Part shown: positions 62,316-64,000 of the stretch, piece by piece
Numbering within the stretch: position 1 is the first letter of the stretch
Layout: every line of letters starts with the position of its first letter
Made by a program: the position numbers and the translations under genes
Notes under the pieces: generated by a model
Database searches by the model: none
The model's input: only the letters and a program-made list of their open reading frames with translations
What the model was told of the DNA's origin: nothing
NCBI GenBank assembly: GCA_964304625.1
Contig: OZ199840.1
Coordinates: 1,054,001 to 1,118,000, forward strand
DNA length: 64,000 nucleotides
Reading direction: 5' to 3'
Source of the DNA: Kudoa neothunni
Lineage: Eukaryota; Cnidaria

Positions 62316-62754
62316 TTTTTCCGGTATTTGGAGATTAATGTAATTAATATAATTCGAAAATAAACAACCACTCATTCGATAGAATGATCATTAATAGTAT
62401 TAGAATGAGGGCGTTTACATACGAAAATAAAATTCCACCTAATCATTAACACAATAGATAAATTAAAATGTTGTCGCACGACAAAGTCTCTATATAAAAA
62501 GTCAAAACACCTCGAATCGATAACTATCTTCCCATCCCAATTATATACAACTAGATTCAGTGTATAATAAGATATAAATGTATCGATTTTTAACAAATAA
62601 CGACCCGCTCATTCATTGATAGTGATTTATTTTGCGATAAACAAAGTGAATGAATTGACTCCATAGCAAACATTGAAGGCGTTAAATGCTTATGTAAAAA
62701 TTATCTAACGAACTATTTCCGAGTGTCAATAAAGTAAAACAACCAATAGTACGA
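62316..62754. promoter_or_regulatory. Putative bidirectional promoter aminotransferase / RRM gene
   Basis: 439 bp between divergent start codons. It contains a palindrome GTTGTCGCACGACAA-like segment at about 62471-62485 but no clear GCGTGCGC motif. Inferred from arrangement only. Confidence 0.35.
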
Positions 62755-63487
62755 ATGGTGGTGGTATGTGTTTGAATAAATTTTTGTTGTTGATGAACAA
62801 ATGATTAACCCATACAAATACACAAATAGGGAAACAATCCTTGTGTTCTATCTAACAGTTGTCAGCTGGTAGAAACAATTCATCCGGATTCAAAAAAAAG
62901 TTATCCATTTTTAAACCAAACAATACCATCAACAGGGCATTTCACTGGAAATCTATTTGTGCCTCCATTGATAGGAAGATCGATCGATGATTACTATCTT
63001 TACGGAAAATGTTATGATAACTTTTACAGATGGGTCATAGAGCAGAAAATAAAACGAAGGAAAGTTTTATCGTTGAATAGAAAGGGTTGGTTGTCACCGA
63101 CTACTAGCGGCGTGGCAACAGTACCTATTGTTGGTCCATACCGTATATTTAGACGGGGGATTCGACTGAATCATGCCGTCTCTCCGGCAAACACCTGTAT
63201 TGTGCACATCAAAGAAATACCCACGCATGTCAGCGATAATGTGATAATTCAATTGTTTTCTCATTTCGGTCCCGTTATCCATTATCAGGTAATCAGAATT
63301 CTCAGGAATATTTGTTTTAAACGCCTAATTCTAGAGATACCACCCGACTGAGAAGGATCGTTTCAGCTGTCAGTTGAAAATGAATGATATCAGTCGATGT
63401 TATGAGGCGTTGGAAATCATCGAGGAATATCGCAACACACATTCCCCCAAGGATATATTTCAAGTGACGTTACAAAACAACTCATAA
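62755..63487 (+). CDS. RRM-domain RNA-binding protein, family not recognised
   Basis: Exons 62755-62763, 62866-63288 and 63335-63487 (TAA), with introns of 102 and 46 nt, give 194 residues with phases closing. The C-terminal half is an RNA-recognition motif: CIVHIKEIPTHVSDNVIIQL is the RNP2 strand and first helix, FSHFGPVIHYQ follows, and after the splice RFSCQLKMNDISRCYEALEI supplies the RNP1-region strand and second helix, with weak RNP1 consensus. The N-terminal ~95 residues (VPPLIGRSIDDYYLYGKCYD, then basic KIKRRK) have no family I recognise. The 9-nt first exon (MVV) is the least certain part; the exon 2 frame is open back to an acceptor at 62865. Host gene by splice style. Confidence 0.7.
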
Positions 63488-64000
63488 CCTTCTTCTTAAC
63501 CTAAAATCAAATAAATCAAAAAACTATACAAATTTTTAATCTCTAGAATTTTCTACAATAAAAAAAACGCGGAGATGGCGAATGGAAAGCAATGATTTGT
63601 CGACTTGTATTCCGTGATTGTAAGCAGCTCAGATCAGTCGATCAAAATGGAAAATAGCTGCTGATTTTTGATTTGATTACAGTTTCAGTTGATGAAAATA
63701 TTAATTTTTTCTGATTTTTCCAAATTTTTTTTACGTTCAATTGATCGAGTGGATTTTTTTGCGTCAACCACAATATTATATTAGAAATGGATTAAATGTT
63801 TTTTTATTTTATGCAGAAAAAATTTGTTAAAACAAGAATAAATCAAATAATTTAAAAATTAAAGTACACACAATTTTCACAATGATATAAGACAGCTGGT
63901 TGGATGCTACATTATAGACTGACCTACCATCACGGTAGATTGTGGCAGAATGTTTTGTGCTTTGGATTTGGGTGCCTCATACAAAAGTACTATAGTGGAT
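63488..64000. other. Right edge of the window
   Basis: AT-rich with no complete gene. The last 73 bp may hold part of a minus-strand exon (see next entry). Confidence 0.4.
63928..64000 (-). CDS. Possible 3' part of an exon entering from the right edge
   Basis: The minus strand is open through the window edge, reading LLYEAPKSKAQNILPQSTVM and ending precisely at a GTAGGT donor (63927). Codon usage looks coding, but no family was recognised and 73 nt is too little to decide. Confidence 0.25.

Overview
The window is eukaryotic and almost certainly animal. It is very AT-rich and has spliceosomal genes with GT-AG introns. The recognisable host proteins are the oligosaccharyltransferase subunit DDOST/OST48, COQ10, two stefin-type cystatins, an AP endonuclease (APE1 class), calmodulin (148-149 aa, very close to animal calmodulin), protein-L-isoaspartate methyltransferase PCMT1, the alternative clamp-loader subunit CHTF18, mitochondrial ribosomal protein uS2m, spliceosomal protein RED/IK, a kynurenine/glutamine aminotransferase and an RRM protein. 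I cannot name the species. The many 35-60 nt introns would suit a reduced parasitic animal (dicyemid, orthonectid or myxozoan), but that is inference only. Exon models were joined by eye from reading frame, splice sites and remembered family sequences. Exon phases close in every model except three: the DDOST 5' end, stefin copy 1, and the COQ10 5' end, where the start is not found. || Layout, left to right. 1-284: end of a minus-strand TPR gene. 3.0-6.0 kb: DDOST (minus) and COQ10 (plus), head to head. 6.1-8.8 kb: decayed piggyBac copy with a tRNA-derived SINE inside it, then copies of a roughly 300 bp interspersed repeat (called R1 here). 9.0-10.5 kb: tandem stefin genes. 12.8-13.9 kb: a hAT-like element. 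14.3-16.4 kb: AP endonuclease. 16.9-19.3 kb: a second decayed piggyBac and a hAT element. 20.1-21 kb: calmodulin. 21-28.7 kb: gene-poor AT-rich DNA. 28.7-36.3 kb: PCMT1, whose last intron (6.6 kb) holds a nearly intact piggyBac and two hAT elements. 36.4-45.7 kb: CHTF18 (minus, 20 exons). 45.7-48.5 kb: piggyBac end and MULE remnants. 48.5-49.5 kb: uS2m (minus), head to head with RED/IK (plus, 49.8-55.4 kb), which has a decayed piggyBac in its 3.4 kb intron. 55.4-62.3 kb: aminotransferase (minus), tail to tail with RED only 42 bp away. 62.8-63.5 kb: RRM gene. || Two themes stand out. First, introns fall into two classes: most are 35-90 nt, and a few are 1.2-6.6 kb. Most of the long ones are filled with transposon DNA. 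Second, one piggyBac family has colonised the window. It has one copy with an intact catalytic core, at least four decayed coding copies, and several isolated ends. Its right end carries two copies of a GGGGT...ACCCC palindrome about 180 bp apart. No retroviral, LTR, LINE, CRISPR or functional tRNA gene was recognised.
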